NCBI RefSeq assembly: GCF_000344615.1
Contig: NZ_KB467825.1
Span: 1-64,000, forward strand
DNA: 64,000 nucleotides
Reading direction: 5' to 3'
From: Janthinobacterium sp. CG3
GTDB lineage: Bacteria > Pseudomonadota > Gammaproteobacteria > Burkholderiales > Burkholderiaceae_D
The position numbers were made by a program, and so were the translations under genes. Shown one piece after another: positions 17,341 through 28,928 of this stretch. The stretch's first letter is position 1. The number at the start of each line of letters is the position of its first letter. The notes below the pieces were generated by a model. The model was not told the DNA's origin, did no database searches, and saw nothing but the letters and a program-made list of their open reading frames with translations.

Positions 17341-18630
17341 TTGGATACCGTGCCGTTTTGGGCGCAATTGTTTGCGCTCGGCTTCCTGATATTGTGCTCG
17401 GCCTTTTTCGCCATGGCCGAGACCGCGCTGATGTCGGCCAACCGCCACCGCCTGCGCCACTTGTCCAAGCGCGGCAGCCGCCGCGCCGCCACCACGCTGT
17501 GGCTGCTCGAACGCGCCGACACCTTGTTGTCGGTGGTGCTCATCGCCAACACGCTGGTCAACGCGCTGGCCACCGCGCTGGTCACGGCGATCGCCATCGC
17601 TACCTTCGGCTACGACGAGAACGTGATCCTGGTCGCCGCCGGCGTCGTGGCCTTCCTGCTGATCGTCTTCGCCGAGATCGCGCCGAAGGTGATCGGCGCC
17701 ACCTATCCGGAAAAAATCGCGCTGTTGGCCAGCGGCGTGCTCAAGCCGCTGATGGCGGCCGCCAAACCGGTCAGCTGGTTCGTCAACCTGTTCGTGTCGC
17801 TGCTGCTCAAGCTGTTGCGCATCCGCCGCGGCGGCAACCTGCACGATTCCCGCCTGTCGCCGGAGGAATTGCGCTCGATGGTGCTCGAGGGCGGCAACTT
17901 CATCCCGCAAAAGCACAAGAGCATCCTGCTCAACCTGTTCGACCTGGAAACCATCTCGGTCGAGGACATCATGACGCCGCGCTCGCAAATCGAGGCGCTG
18001 AACCTGGCCGCGCCGGTCGACGAGATCCGCCACCAGCTGACCACCTGCTACCACAACAAGCTGCCGGTGTACGAGGGCGAGATCAACCGCGTCGTCGGCA
18101 TTTTGCACGTGCGCAAGGCGATGGCGCTGCTGGGCCAGGACGTGGCGTTGACGGCCGCCGATTTCCGCGCCCTGCTCAGCGAGCCTTACTTCATTCCGCA
18201 GGACACCGGGGTGTTCACCCAGTTGCAATATTTCCAGGAAAACCACGAGCGCCTCGGCATCATCGTCGACGAGTACGGCGAGCTGCAGGGCCTGGTCACG
18301 CTCGACGACATCATCGAGGAAATGATCGGCGAATTCACCACCTCAATGCCGGGCGCGGCCCGCGCCGACGCGTTCGGCTGGGACGCGCAGGGCGAGTGCC
18401 TGCTCGACGGCGCCACCGCTTTGCGCGACATCAACAAGCGCCTGGACCTCGATTTTCCGCTGGACGGGCCGAAAACCGTCAACGGCATGCTGCTCGAATT
18501 GCTGCAGGACATACCGGAGGCGCCCATCAGCGTCAAGATCGGCGCCTGCGTCATCGAGGTGATCCAGACCCAGAACCAGTCCATCAAGGTGGTCAAGCTG
18601 ACGCGCCCGGCGCCGGCCGGGACGGACTAG
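17341..18630 (+). CDS. HlyC/CorC (CNNM) family membrane protein with CBS domains
   Basis: This 429-residue inner-membrane protein is of the DUF21-CBS-CorC_HlyC architecture. About four hydrophobic segments occupy the first 150 residues, including FFAMAETALMSANRHRLR and IVFAEIAPKVIGATYPEK. A CBS pair begins near VEDIMTPRSQIEAL, and a C-terminal CorC domain follows VDEYGELQGLVTLDDIIEE. Relatives take part in magnesium/cobalt efflux or general ion homeostasis. The TTG at 17341 (giving M-DTVPFWAQLF) is chosen because the protein then begins at helix 1; the frame is open to 17248. The start is less certain than the identity. Confidence 0.85.
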   Translation: MDTVPFWAQLFALGFLILCSAFFAMAETALMSANRHRLRHLSKRGSRRAATTLWLLERADTLLSVVLIANTLVNALATALVTAIAIATFGYDENVILVAAGVVAFLLIVFAEIAPKVIGATYPEKIALLASGVLKPLMAAAKPVSWFVNLFVSLLLKLLRIRRGGNLHDSRLSPEELRSMVLEGGNFIPQKHKSILLNLFDLETISVEDIMTPRSQIEALNLAAPVDEIRHQLTTCYHNKLPVYEGEINRVVGILHVRKAMALLGQDVALTAADFRALLSEPYFIPQDTGVFTQLQYFQENHERLGIIVDEYGELQGLVTLDDIIEEMIGEFTTSMPGAARADAFGWDAQGECLLDGATALRDINKRLDLDFPLDGPKTVNGMLLELLQDIPEAPISVKIGACVIEVIQTQNQSIKVVKLTRPAPAGTD

Positions 18631-18794
18631 CCGGTCCGCTTGCCGATTCGGCAATTGCGTTGTTCCGCCGCGTCCCCGGCGCGACAATCGCTTTACAAAC
18701 ATGATGCTGCGGGGCATGATCGATGGATCTGGGGGCCTTGCGCGTTCTGCGCCGGCGCGCCTTTCCACAACGTGGTTTTCCTGACAGCGCTCCC

Positions 18795-20516
<1,722 letters not shown>

Positions 20517-20526
20517 GACGCACATC

Positions 20527-21753
20527 ATGGCCACATCAAGCAGCGCGGCGGGGATGCAGGTGAAGGAATCGATCTACGCCTGGGAGGGCAAGGACAAGTC
20601 CGGCAAGACCGTGCGCGGCGAGCTGCGCGCCGGCGGCGAAGCCGTGGTCAACGTGACGTTGCGGCGCCAGGGCATCATGGTCACCAAGGTCAAGAAGAAG
20701 GCCTACCGCAGCGGCAAGAAGATCACCGACAAGGACATTTCGCTGTTCACGCGCCAGTTGGCGACGATGATGAAGGCCGGCGTGCCGCTGTTGCAGTCGT
20801 TCGACATCGTCGGCAAGGGCCACGCCAACCCGTCGGTGTCGAAGCTGGTGATGGACCTGCGCGCCGACATCGAGACCGGTACCAGCCTGAACCAGGCGTT
20901 CCGCAAATACCCGCTGTACTTCGACCCGCTGTTTTGCAACCTGGTCGGCGCCGGCGAACAGGCCGGCATCCTGGAGGACCTGCTGACCCGGCTGGCGATC
21001 TACAAGGAAAAGACCATCGCCATCAAGGGCAAGATCAAGTCGGCGCTGACGTACCCGATTTCGATCATGGCGATCGCCTTCATCGTCACCGCCGTCATCA
21101 TGATCTGGGTGGTGCCGGCCTTCAAGGAGGTGTTCCAGAGCTTCGGCGCCGACCTGCCGGCGCCGACCCTGTTCGTAATGGCGGTGTCGGAGTTTTTCGT
21201 GCAGTGGTGGTATCTGATCTTCGGCGGCATCTTCGCCACGATCTACTTCTTCTTCCAGTCCTGGCGGCGCTCGCTGAAAATGCAGCGCTTCATGGACGTG
21301 CTGATCCTCAAGGCGCCGATCTTCGGCGAGGTGATCCGCAAGGCCACCATCGCCCGCTGGACCCGCACGCTGGCCACCATGTTCGCCGCCGGCGTGCCGC
21401 TGGTCGAATCGCTCGACTCGGTCGGCGGCGCCGCCGGCAACGCCGTCTACCTGGACGCCACCCGGCGCATCCAGAACGAGGTCAGCACCGGCACCAGCCT
21501 GACGGTGGCGATGCAGAACGCCGACGTCTTCCCCAACATGGTGACGCAGATGGTGGCCATCGGCGAGGAGTCCGGCTCGCTCGACGCGATGCTCGGCAAG
21601 GTCGCCGACTTCTACGAGGAGGAGGTCGACGAGGCCGTCGCCGCGCTGTCGTCGCTGATGGAACCCTTGATCATGGTCATCCTGGGCGTGCTGATCGGCG
21701 GCCTGGTGATCGCCATGTACCTGCCGATCTTCAAGCTCGGCTCGGTGGTCTAG
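20527..21753 (+). CDS. pilC: Type IV pilus inner-membrane platform protein PilC
   Basis: PilC is the inner-membrane platform that couples PilB action to pilin polymerisation. The 408-residue protein holds two type II secretion F domains: the first starts around LFTRQLATMMKAGVPLLQ, the second around WTRTLATMFAAGVPLVES. There are three hydrophobic segments, with the last near the C terminus (IMVILGVLIGGLVIAMYLP). It follows pilB closely and precedes pilD by about 450 nt. Confidence 0.95.
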   Translation: MATSSSAAGMQVKESIYAWEGKDKSGKTVRGELRAGGEAVVNVTLRRQGIMVTKVKKKAYRSGKKITDKDISLFTRQLATMMKAGVPLLQSFDIVGKGHANPSVSKLVMDLRADIETGTSLNQAFRKYPLYFDPLFCNLVGAGEQAGILEDLLTRLAIYKEKTIAIKGKIKSALTYPISIMAIAFIVTAVIMIWVVPAFKEVFQSFGADLPAPTLFVMAVSEFFVQWWYLIFGGIFATIYFFFQSWRRSLKMQRFMDVLILKAPIFGEVIRKATIARWTRTLATMFAAGVPLVESLDSVGGAAGNAVYLDATRRIQNEVSTGTSLTVAMQNADVFPNMVTQMVAIGEESGSLDAMLGKVADFYEEEVDEAVAALSSLMEPLIMVILGVLIGGLVIAMYLPIFKLGSVV

Positions 21754-22204
21754 CGCGGCGGCGCAGCTGGCCCGGGCGGCGCGGCGATCCGCACGACGAA
21801 ACGGCAGCCGCGTCCGCCCGGACCCGGCGCCCGCCAACTCCCGTCGGGCGTCAGTTACACGGTGATGATGAATAAACTCGACGACGGCAATCCATCGGGC
21901 AACGCGTCGTATCAGCTGCGGATACTGCGGCGGATCGAGGCGGCGCTCAAGGACGAGCGCTTGTAGCGAATGGCGTTGGCGTGTCGTAGGTCGGATGAGC
22001 GAAGCGTAATCCGACCATGTTGGCCGAAGCGAGACGCGCTGCTCCGGGTCAACGTTGTCGGGTTACGCCCTGGCGGGCTAACCCGACCCACGAGAATCTT
22101 TCACTGAGCGGCATTGCCACCCGCCCCATTCATGCGGTCTAATACGGGCGTACAGCAACAAAAAGCGCGCCCACCGACCAATCCGACCCGCCGGGAAAAA
22201 TACG
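21754..22204. other. pilC-pilD intergenic region with possible ORF remnant
   Basis: These 451 nt between pilC and pilD contain a REP-like repeat (21986-22091) and, before it, a short open stretch in the pilC frame. The last 32 codons (21868-21966, starting MNKLDDGNPSGNASYQ and ending in TAG) look more protein-like than the flanks, with a helical, charged C terminus. This could be a small gene or the worn-down 3' end of one. I do not recognise it. The stretch 22092-22204 shows nothing distinct. Confidence 0.3.
21986..22091. repeat. Bipartite REP-like repeat (copy 1, most complete)
   Basis: Two hairpins lie in tandem. The first pairs GGTCGGAT (21989-21996) with ATCCGACC (22009-22016). The second pairs GTCGGGTTA with TAACCCGAC near 22057-22087. 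A related copy is at 38735-38840 and a half copy at 13721-13753. All are intergenic. The form, two short imperfect palindromes opening with GTAGG, resembles REP/BIME elements mobilised by RAYT transposases, but no such transposase is in this window. Confidence 0.75.
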
Positions 22205-23074
22205 ATGCCTGAAGAAACGCTGTTGTTTGCCGCCCCCGCGAACCTGGTCGTGAGCCTGGTGGCGGCCCTGTTCGGCCTGCTGATCGGCAGCTTCCTGAAC
22301 GTCGTGATCTACCGCGTGCCGAAGATGATGCAGCGCGAGTCGGACAACTATGTCGCCTCGGAAAGCGGCAAGGAAGAGCCCCACACCGACCAGTTCAACC
22401 TGATGCTGCCGCGCTCGTGCTGCCCGCACTGCGGCCACCAGATCACGGCACTGGAAAACATCCCGGTCGCCAGCTACCTGGCGCTGGGCGGCAAGTGCAG
22501 CGCGTGCAAGGCGCCGATCTCGGCGCGCTACCCGGCGGTCGAGGCGCTCACCGGCGCGCTGTTTTTCGCGCTGGTCTGGCATTTCGGCAGCGGCTGGGCC
22601 GGCCTGGCGGCGCTGTTTTTCGGCTGCTCGCTGGTCGCCATGACCTTCATCGACGCCGACACCCAATTGCTGCCCGACGACCTGACCTACCCGCTGCTGT
22701 GGGCCGGCCTGATGGTCAACCTGAACGGCACCTTCGTGCCGCTGCACGACGCCGTGGTCGGCGCCGCCGCCGGCTATCTGGTCTTGTGGAGCATTTACTG
22801 GGCCTTCAAGCTGGCGACAGGCAAGGAGGGAATGGGGTATGGTGACTTCAAGTTGCTGGCGGCGCTGGGCGCGTGGCTGGGCTGGACCATGCTGCCGACG
22901 ATTATTTTGCTGTCCTCGGTGGTCGGCGCGCTGGTCGGCATCGGCCTGATCGTCTTCACCAAGCGCGGCCGCGACAAGCCGATTCCGTTCGGCCCGTATC
23001 TGGCGGCGGCCGGCTTGATCGCGCTGCTGTACGGCGCGCCCATTTCGCGCTTCACGCTCGGCCTGCTGGGCTGA
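22205..23074 (+). CDS. pilD: Prepilin leader peptidase / N-methyltransferase PilD
   Basis: PilD cleaves the leader of type IV prepilins and methylates the new N terminus. The 289-residue membrane protein has the N-terminal GLLIGSFLNVVIYRVP, a cytoplasmic zinc loop with CCPHC (about residues 72-76) and CSAC (about 98-101), and the two catalytic aspartates in FIDADTQLLPDDLT and MGYGDFKLLAALGAW. It is complete in length. It is followed by coaE, as in many Beta- and Gammaproteobacteria. Confidence 0.95.
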   Translation: MPEETLLFAAPANLVVSLVAALFGLLIGSFLNVVIYRVPKMMQRESDNYVASESGKEEPHTDQFNLMLPRSCCPHCGHQITALENIPVASYLALGGKCSACKAPISARYPAVEALTGALFFALVWHFGSGWAGLAALFFGCSLVAMTFIDADTQLLPDDLTYPLLWAGLMVNLNGTFVPLHDAVVGAAAGYLVLWSIYWAFKLATGKEGMGYGDFKLLAALGAWLGWTMLPTIILLSSVVGALVGIGLIVFTKRGRDKPIPFGPYLAAAGLIALLYGAPISRFTLGLLG

Positions 23075-23119
23075 GCCTTCCGAACCAGCACTAGCACCAG
23101 CACCAGTACCAGGATATCG

Positions 23120-23770
23120 ATGGAACAAGTCCAACACGCAGCCTACTTCAGCGTCGGCCTGACCGGCGGCATCGGCTGCGGCAAGAGCACGGTCGCCGAC
23201 CTGTTCGCCGTCCGCGGCGCCAGCATCGTCGACACCGACCTGATTGCCCATAGCCTGACCGGTGCCGGCGGCGCCGCCATGCCGGCCCTGTTGGCCGAGT
23301 TCGGCGCCGCCTTCGCCGACGCCGACGGCGCGCTTGAGCGCGCCAAGATGCGCACGCTGGTGTTCGGCGACGCGCGCGCCAAAGTCCGCCTGGAAGCCAT
23401 CTTGCACCCGCGCATACGCGCCGCGACCATGGCCGCGGCGGCCGTCGCCGGCGGCAGTTACGTGATTTTCGCGGTGCCGCTGCTGGTCGAATCGGGCGGC
23501 TGGCGCGAGCGGGTCGAGCGCGTGCTGGCGATCGACTGCCCTGAAAGCCTGCAAATTGCACGGGTGATCGCGCGCAACGGCTTGCAGCCCGAGCAAGTGC
23601 AAGCCATCATGGCGACCCAGGCGACGCGGGCGCAGCGGCTGGCGGCGGCCGACGACGTCATCGTCAACGACGGCGCTGTAGAGCGCCTGGCGCCGCAAGT
23701 GGAGCGCCTGCACCGGCTATACTTGGCTTTTGCGGAAAGAATGCCAACAATACCATCACAACGTTTGTAA
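23120..23770 (+). CDS. coaE: Dephospho-CoA kinase
   Basis: CoaE phosphorylates dephospho-CoA at the 3' hydroxyl, the last step of coenzyme A synthesis. The 216-residue protein begins with the P-loop [18 protein letters not shown] and has VDTDLIAH, the [10 protein letters not shown] segment and the C-terminal ADDVIVNDG motif typical of the family. It starts 45 nt after pilD and precedes zapD. Confidence 0.95.
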   Translation: MEQVQHAAYFSVGLTGGIGCGKSTVADLFAVRGASIVDTDLIAHSLTGAGGAAMPALLAEFGAAFADADGALERAKMRTLVFGDARAKVRLEAILHPRIRAATMAAAAVAGGSYVIFAVPLLVESGGWRERVERVLAIDCPESLQIARVIARNGLQPEQVQAIMATQATRAQRLAAADDVIVNDGAVERLAPQVERLHRLYLAFAERMPTIPSQRL

Positions 23771-23834
23771 TTTGTCGACTCTTGGTTCAGAATCACGGGA
23801 TTCTTTGCGGTTCCATATTTAAAGGGATGTTATT

Positions 23835-24590
23835 TTGATTGTCTACGAATACCCTTTCAACGAACGCATACGTACTTTGTTGCGGCTGGAAGACCTGTAC
23901 GACAAATTCAAGTTCTTTGTCCACCAAGAACATCCAATGCAACACCACGTCGCCCTCGCCACCATCTTCGACATGCTCGAGGTGGCCGGCCGCGCCGATT
24001 TGAAGTCCGATTTGCTGCAAGAGCTGGAACGCCAGCGCCAAAGCCTGCTGGGCTACCGCTCCAACCCGAACGTCGCCGCCGACACGCTGGACGCCATCCT
24101 GGCCGAACTCGACGCGGTCAGCAGCGCGCTGGTGGCGTCGCAGGGCAAGACCGGGCAAAACATCCGCGACAACGAATGGCTGATGAGCATACGCGGGCGC
24201 ACCATCATCCCGGGCGGCGCCTGCGAGTTTGACCTGCCGTCGTATTTCGCCTGGCAAAAGCGCAGCGCCCAACACCGCTTCGCCGATATTTGCGGCTGGT
24301 TTGCGCCGCTGGCGCCGCTGTTCGACGCGCTGTCGCTGGTGCTGCGCCTGCTGCGCGACTCCGGCCGCCCGGTCAAGATGATCGCCGGCGCCGGTAGCTA
24401 CCAGCAGATGTTGCAAGGCAAGGTGTACCAGATGCTGCGCCTGAGCCTGGACGAAACCACCGGCGCGATCCCGGAGATTTCGGCCAATAAATACATGCTG
24501 TGGGTGCGTTTCACCACCCAGGGCGGCGACTTGAAGCCGAAGCCGCTGGAAGACGACGTCCCTTTCGAGCTTACGCTCTGTAATTTTTAA
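23835..24590 (+). CDS. zapD: Cell division protein ZapD
   Basis: ZapD (YacF) binds and bundles FtsZ filaments, stabilising the Z-ring. The 251-residue protein has the conserved opening [20 protein letters not shown] and the [14 protein letters not shown] segment. The start codon is TTG at 23835; it fits because the conserved N terminus begins at the next residue and AAAGGGA lies 8 nt upstream. No in-frame ATG precedes it. A short palindrome (GAATCACGGGATTC) lies in the 64-nt gap after coaE. The gene yacG follows after 14 nt. Confidence 0.92.
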   Translation: MIVYEYPFNERIRTLLRLEDLYDKFKFFVHQEHPMQHHVALATIFDMLEVAGRADLKSDLLQELERQRQSLLGYRSNPNVAADTLDAILAELDAVSSALVASQGKTGQNIRDNEWLMSIRGRTIIPGGACEFDLPSYFAWQKRSAQHRFADICGWFAPLAPLFDALSLVLRLLRDSGRPVKMIAGAGSYQQMLQGKVYQMLRLSLDETTGAIPEISANKYMLWVRFTTQGGDLKPKPLEDDVPFELTLCNF

Positions 24591-24604
24591 ATTTGTTGAA
24601 CACC

Positions 24605-24787
24605 ATGACCGTTGTTAACTGCCCTACCTGTTCCGCCAAAGTCGAGTGGACTGAAAAAAACACCTTCCGCCCGTTTTGCTCGGAGCGCTGCAAACAGATC
24701 GACCTGGGCGCCTGGGCCGAGGAAAAGTACAGCATCCCCGCGGTGAAATCGCCCGACGATGTGCTGGACGATGACAGCGCCACCTGA
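24605..24787 (+). CDS. yacG: DNA gyrase inhibitor / zinc-binding protein YacG
   Basis: This 60-residue zinc-ribbon protein has four cysteines in CPTC (residues 6-9) and the [18 protein letters not shown] segment, followed by an acidic tail (DDVLDDD). YacG proteins bind GyrB and inhibit gyrase. The ATG at 24605 is used; a TTG four codons upstream is in frame but gives no conserved residues. Confidence 0.92.
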   Translation: MTVVNCPTCSAKVEWTEKNTFRPFCSERCKQIDLGAWAEEKYSIPAVKSPDDVLDDDSAT

Positions 24788-24805
24788 TGTTCGTTGAAAG
24801 AATCA

Positions 24806-24896
24806 ACACCGAGGGCGCAACCCCGGAGCCAGACCTCCAGGTCTGACCTTCCCGCCTTGGCGCCAGCACTTTGCCAGGGGTTTTAAACGCCCCGGC
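24806..24896. repeat. Convergent-junction repeat, copy A
   Basis: This is a partly palindromic stretch of about 90 nt between the convergent yacG and mutT genes. It begins with GAGGGCGCAACCCCGGAGCC and ends with CCAGGGGTTTTAAACG. It resembles the stretch at 31477-31563, which also lies between convergent genes. Shared parts are GGGCGCAACCC, GGGGCCAG-like and a G-run followed by TTTT; the middle (ACCTTCCCGCCTTGGCGC) matches copy B better as its reverse complement. It may work as a two-way terminator. Confidence 0.45.
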
Positions 24897-24903
24897 GGCA
24901 CCT

Positions 24904-25317
24904 TTACCGCGCTTCGCGCCGCACCACGTCCAGCCATTCCAGCAGCGGAATGGTGGCCGGCAGCAGCGGCGCGACGCCGACTTCGCCCTGCCACGCGAAC
25001 GCCTGTCCCTCCAGGCTTTGCGGCTCGCCGCGCCACTCGCGGCTGATGTAGAAGTGCAGCCGCACGTGCGCGTGCGGGTAGACGTATTCGACGCCGCACC
25101 ACGGCTCGGCGCTGACGATGTGCAGGCCCAGCTCTTCGACGAATTCGCGCTTCAGCGCGTCGAGGATCGCCTCGCCCGCCTCCACTTTGCCGCCCGGGAA
25201 TTCCCAGTAGCCGTCGTAGGGTTTGCCGGCCGGCCGCTGGCCCAGCAGCACGTCGCCGTTCGGCTTCATCAAAATGCCGACGGCGACGTCGACCGGCGCC
25301 GCCTTAAGCTGGCTCAT
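24904..25317 (-). CDS. mutT: 8-oxo-dGTP diphosphatase MutT (Nudix hydrolase)
   Basis: This 137-residue Nudix enzyme removes oxidised dGTP from the nucleotide pool. The Nudix box spans about residues 42-64, with GGKVEAGE followed by REFVEELGL, all key glutamates present. VAVGILMKPNGDVLLGQRP and the EFPGGK stretch match MutT. Its 5' end overlaps the end of the upstream DUF815 gene by 14 nt, so argJ-DUF815-mutT form one transcription unit. Confidence 0.92.
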   Translation of the reverse strand: MSQLKAAPVDVAVGILMKPNGDVLLGQRPAGKPYDGYWEFPGGKVEAGEAILDALKREFVEELGLHIVSAEPWCGVEYVYPHAHVRLHFYISREWRGEPQSLEGQAFAWQGEVGVAPLLPATIPLLEWLDVVRREAR

Positions 25318-26194
25318 CGGCTGGCCCGTCCGGCATTTTGCCGGCGTGGTCCTTGGCGAACTGCCAAGCCACGCGGCCCGAGCGCGAGCCGCGCATCAGC
25401 GCCCAGCGCAAGGCGTCGCCGCGCGCCGCGGCGATCTGCGCGGCGTCGCAGCCGAACGTGCCCAGCCAGTGCGCCACGATGTCGAGGTAGTCGTCCTGCT
25501 TGAACGGGTAGAACGACAGCCACAGGCCGAAGCGCTCCGACAGCGAGATTTTCTCCTCCACCGTCTCGCCCGGATGCAGGTCGCCGTCCTCGGTCTGGCG
25601 GTAACTGCTGTTGTCGGACATGCGCTCCGGCAGCAGGTGGCGCCGGTTCGAGGTGGCGTAAATGAGCACGTTGTCCGACTGCGCCGAGATGCTGCCGTCG
25701 AGCGCCACCTTGAGCGCCTTGTAGCCGCTCTCGCCCTCCTCGAACGAGAGGTCGTCGCAGAAGACGATGAAGCGCTCGGCGCGCCCGGCGACCAGGTCGA
25801 CGATGTCGGGCAGTTCGGCCAGGTCGTCCTTGTCGACCTCGATCAGGCGCAGGCCGTCCTTGGCGAACTGGTTCAGGCAGGCCTTGATCAGCGACGACTT
25901 GCCGGTGCCGCGCGCGCCCGTCAACAGCACGTTGTTGGCCGGCCGGCCGCTGACGAACTGGCGCGTGTTCTGCTCGATCTGGCTCTTTTGCGTGCCAATG
26001 TTGTGCAGGTCCGACAGGCCGATCTGCGACACGTGCGCAACCGCCTGCAGGTAGCTGGCGCCGCCGGCGCGCTTGCGCCAGCGGTAGGCGTGGCCCAGGT
26101 TCCAGTCGGTGGCGCGCTGCGGCGGCGGCAGCGCCGCCTCGACGCGCTGCATCAGCGCCTCGGCGCGGCGCAGGAATTGGTCGAGTGGTGTCAT
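25304..26194 (-). CDS. DUF815 ATP-binding (AAA+-like) protein
   Basis: This 296-residue protein is of the DUF815 family. Walker A GARGTGKS spans residues 93-100, an acidic Walker B-like stretch [15 protein letters not shown] lies mid-protein, and a sensor-like [13 protein letters not shown] follows. Members are AAA+-type ATPases of poorly known function. The ATG overlaps the argJ stop (ATGA), and the 3' end overlaps mutT. I can support ATP binding, not a biological role. Confidence 0.85.
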   Translation of the reverse strand: MTPLDQFLRRAEALMQRVEAALPPPQRATDWNLGHAYRWRKRAGGASYLQAVAHVSQIGLSDLHNIGTQKSQIEQNTRQFVSGRPANNVLLTGARGTGKSSLIKACLNQFAKDGLRLIEVDKDDLAELPDIVDLVAGRAERFIVFCDDLSFEEGESGYKALKVALDGSISAQSDNVLIYATSNRRHLLPERMSDNSSYRQTEDGDLHPGETVEEKISLSERFGLWLSFYPFKQDDYLDIVAHWLGTFGCDAAQIAAARGDALRWALMRGSRSGRVAWQFAKDHAGKMPDGPADEPA

Positions 26195-27429
26195 GAGCGG
26201 TAATCGGCGTTGATGCTGACGTAGTCGTGCGACAGGTCGCAGGTCCACAGCGTGGCGGTGGCGTCGCCGCGGGCCAGGTTGACGCGGATGGTGATCTCGC
26301 TTTGCTGCATCACCCGCTGGCCGTCCTGCTCCTGGTAGTCGGGATTGCGGCCGCCGTTCTTGGCGACCCAGACGTCGTCGAGGTACAGGTTCAGCGTGTC
26401 GACGTCGAGGTCGTCCACGCCGGCGTAGCCGATCGCCGCCAGGATGCGCCCCAGGTTCGGGTCGGAGGCGAAGAAGGCGGTTTTCACCAGCGGCGAATGG
26501 GCGATCGAGTAGGCGATCTTGCGGCATTCCCCGGCGTCGCGGCCGGCTTCCACGGTGACCGTCATGAACTTGGTGGCGCCCTCGCCGTCGCGCACGATGG
26601 CCTGCGCCAGGAAGGTCGACAGCTCGGTCACGGCGGCCGCCAGCGCGGCGTACTGCGGCGTGTCCAGCGAATCGACCTTCAGCGTGCCGGCGCCGGTGGC
26701 CACGACGATGAAGGAATCGTTGGTCGAGGTGTCGCCGTCGATGGTGATGCAGTTGAACGACTTGTCGGCCGCCTGCTTGACCAGTTGGTCCAGCACCGGC
26801 TGGGCCACGGTGGCGTCGAACGCCAGGAAGCCGAGCATGGTCGCCATGTTCGGTTTGATCATGCCGGCGCCCTTGCTGATGCCGGTCAGCGTGACCGTGT
26901 GGCCGTCGATGACGACGCTGCGCGAGGCCGCCTTGGGCTGGGTGTCGGTGGTCATGATGGCCTCGGCGGCGCTGAACCAGTTGTCGTTGCTCAGCGCGCC
27001 GACGGCCCGCGGCAGGCCGGCGACCAGGCGCTGCAGCGGCAGCGGTTCAAGGATCACGCCGGTCGAAAACGGCAGGATCTGGCCGGGCGCGCAGCCCAGC
27101 AGGTCGGCCAGCGCGGCGCAACTGGCGTGGGCGTCGGCCAGCCCGGACGGACCGGTGCCGGCGTTGGCGTTGCCGGTGTTGACCAGCAGCGCGCGGATCG
27201 GCGCGGCGCCGGCGGCCACGGCCGCCAGGTTGGCCTTGCACACCTGCACCGGCGCGGCGCAGAAGCGGTTCAGCGTGAACACGCCCGACACCGACGCCGT
27301 CGGCGCCAGCGCCAACACCAGCACATCCTTGCGGTTCGGTTTCTTGATACCGGCTTCAGCAACGCCGATGTCGATGCCGGCGACGGCTTTCAAGTCTGCG
27401 GCGACGGGCTTGGGGGAATTGACGGCCAT
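26191..27429 (-). CDS. argJ: Bifunctional ornithine acetyltransferase / N-acetylglutamate synthase
   Basis: ArgJ recycles the acetyl group from N-acetylornithine to glutamate in arginine synthesis and may also use acetyl-CoA. The 412-residue precursor self-cleaves before the threonine of [10 protein letters not shown] (T197), which becomes the nucleophile. [20 protein letters not shown] and [12 protein letters not shown] are family motifs. The ATG at 27429 opens the conserved domain; the frame runs open to 27621 but that part is not conserved-looking. It is the first gene of an argJ-DUF815-mutT unit. Confidence 0.93.
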   Translation of the reverse strand: MAVNSPKPVAADLKAVAGIDIGVAEAGIKKPNRKDVLVLALAPTASVSGVFTLNRFCAAPVQVCKANLAAVAAGAAPIRALLVNTGNANAGTGPSGLADAHASCAALADLLGCAPGQILPFSTGVILEPLPLQRLVAGLPRAVGALSNDNWFSAAEAIMTTDTQPKAASRSVVIDGHTVTLTGISKGAGMIKPNMATMLGFLAFDATVAQPVLDQLVKQAADKSFNCITIDGDTSTNDSFIVVATGAGTLKVDSLDTPQYAALAAAVTELSTFLAQAIVRDGEGATKFMTVTVEAGRDAGECRKIAYSIAHSPLVKTAFFASDPNLGRILAAIGYAGVDDLDVDTLNLYLDDVWVAKNGGRNPDYQEQDGQRVMQQSEITIRVNLARGDATATLWTCDLSHDYVSINADYRS

Positions 27430-27698
27430 ATGAGTTTTTCTGGTAGGGAAATGGGAGCCGCTATTGTAATGCCTCCGGGCGCGGCGCAGCGCCGGCGGCT
27501 GGAATCGCGCGCGGGATCGACGCGGCGGCGGCGCCGCGCCGGCGATGGCAATCGAGTCAAAAAAACAACAGATCGGCTTCATATCGCTGAAATGGCATAT
27601 TTCCTTCCCCCTCCATAGCAAATCGCGTTATGTTACGGAACTATCAATTGCGGAGTGACAACTTACGCATATGAAAGACAACACATGACGAGAGCACG

Positions 27699-28919
27699 AT
27701 GAATCCACGAATCCTGGCGCTGCTGCTGGCTGGCTTGCCCGTCGCGCCCGCCTGCGCCGACGGCTTGCCGGCCGACGGCAAGTTGAGCCTGAGCGGCTTC
27801 GCCACCTTCGGCATGGCGCGCACCAACAGCGACGAGGCCCAATTCGTCCGCTACAACCAGGCCGAGGGCGTCGATTCGGGCGTTAACAGCGGCACCGACA
27901 GCAACCTGGGCTTGCAGGCGAGCTACAAGTTCACGCCGGAGCTGTCGGCCACGGCGCAGGTGCTCACGCGCCAATACACCAGCACCCATTACGCCCCCGA
28001 ACTGAGTTGGGCCTTTCTAAAGTACCAGCTGCGCGACGAGCTGAGCCTGCGCGCGGGCCGGGTGGTGGTGCCCAGCTTCATGATGTCCGACTACCAGAAC
28101 GTCGGCTACGCCAACACGATGATGCGCCCGCCGTTGGAGATGTACGGCCTGGCGGCGATTGAGCACATCGACGGCGCCGACCTGACGTACCAGCGCTCCT
28201 TCGGCGCCAGCACCGTGACGGCCCAGCTGGCCGCCGGCGTCAGCCACGGCAAGCTGTTCGTCGCCGGCGGCGGCGGTTCCATCGCCACCATCCGCGCGCC
28301 GCTCTACGCGCTCAACCTGGCGTTGGAAAACGGCCCGTTCACGCTGCGCCTGAGCCGCCTGACGACGGAGCTGGAAAGCCGCGACTTCCGCATGCTCAAC
28401 ACCCTGACGGCGCGCCTGCGGCAGGCCGGCTTCGCGGCGCTGGCGCGCGAGCTGACGCTGGTGGGCGGCAAGAAGATCAGCTTCAGTTCGGTCGGCGCGA
28501 CCATGGACTGGCAGCAGTTGCTGTTGCAGGGCGAATACGGCCGGCGCCAGGCCAACGAGCCGGTCTACATTCCCGACAACGACGCCTACTATGTGATGGC
28601 CGGCTACCGGGTCGGCGCGCTGCTGCCCTACTACGCCCACGCGGCGGTGTGGCAGAAGGGCCGCTCGGTGACGCTGCCGGCCAACTTCCCCGCCGGCGGG
28701 GCGCTGGCGCGGCGCGTCGACTTCGGCTACCTGACGGCGGCCGAGCAACACTCTGACCTGCTCGGCCTGCGCTGGAATTTCGCCAAGGCGCGCGCGCTGA
28801 AGGTGCAGATCGACCGGCTCCGGCCGACGCGCAAATCCGGCGGCCTGATCAACGGCCCCGCGGACGGCCTGAAGCACCCTGTGGTGGTCGTGGCGTTCGC
28901 GCTCGACGCCGTGTTTTAA
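27699..28919 (+). CDS. Outer-membrane beta-barrel (porin-like) protein
   Basis: This 406-residue exported protein has a signal peptide (about 20 residues, ending ACA-D), then LSLSGFATFGMART and many alternating hydrophobic/polar strands (LSATAQVLTRQY, LSLRAGRVVVPSF, YVMAGYRVGALLPYY). It ends in the aromatic residue expected for barrel insertion (ALDAVF). It is not the general porin type found at 59889. It probably belongs with the next two genes: the small periplasmic protein starts 9 nt later. Substrate unknown. Confidence 0.75.
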   Translation: MNPRILALLLAGLPVAPACADGLPADGKLSLSGFATFGMARTNSDEAQFVRYNQAEGVDSGVNSGTDSNLGLQASYKFTPELSATAQVLTRQYTSTHYAPELSWAFLKYQLRDELSLRAGRVVVPSFMMSDYQNVGYANTMMRPPLEMYGLAAIEHIDGADLTYQRSFGASTVTAQLAAGVSHGKLFVAGGGGSIATIRAPLYALNLALENGPFTLRLSRLTTELESRDFRMLNTLTARLRQAGFAALARELTLVGGKKISFSSVGATMDWQQLLLQGEYGRRQANEPVYIPDNDAYYVMAGYRVGALLPYYAHAAVWQKGRSVTLPANFPAGGALARRVDFGYLTAAEQHSDLLGLRWNFAKARALKVQIDRLRPTRKSGGLINGPADGLKHPVVVVAFALDAVF

Positions 28920-28928
28920 GGGGGCGCG

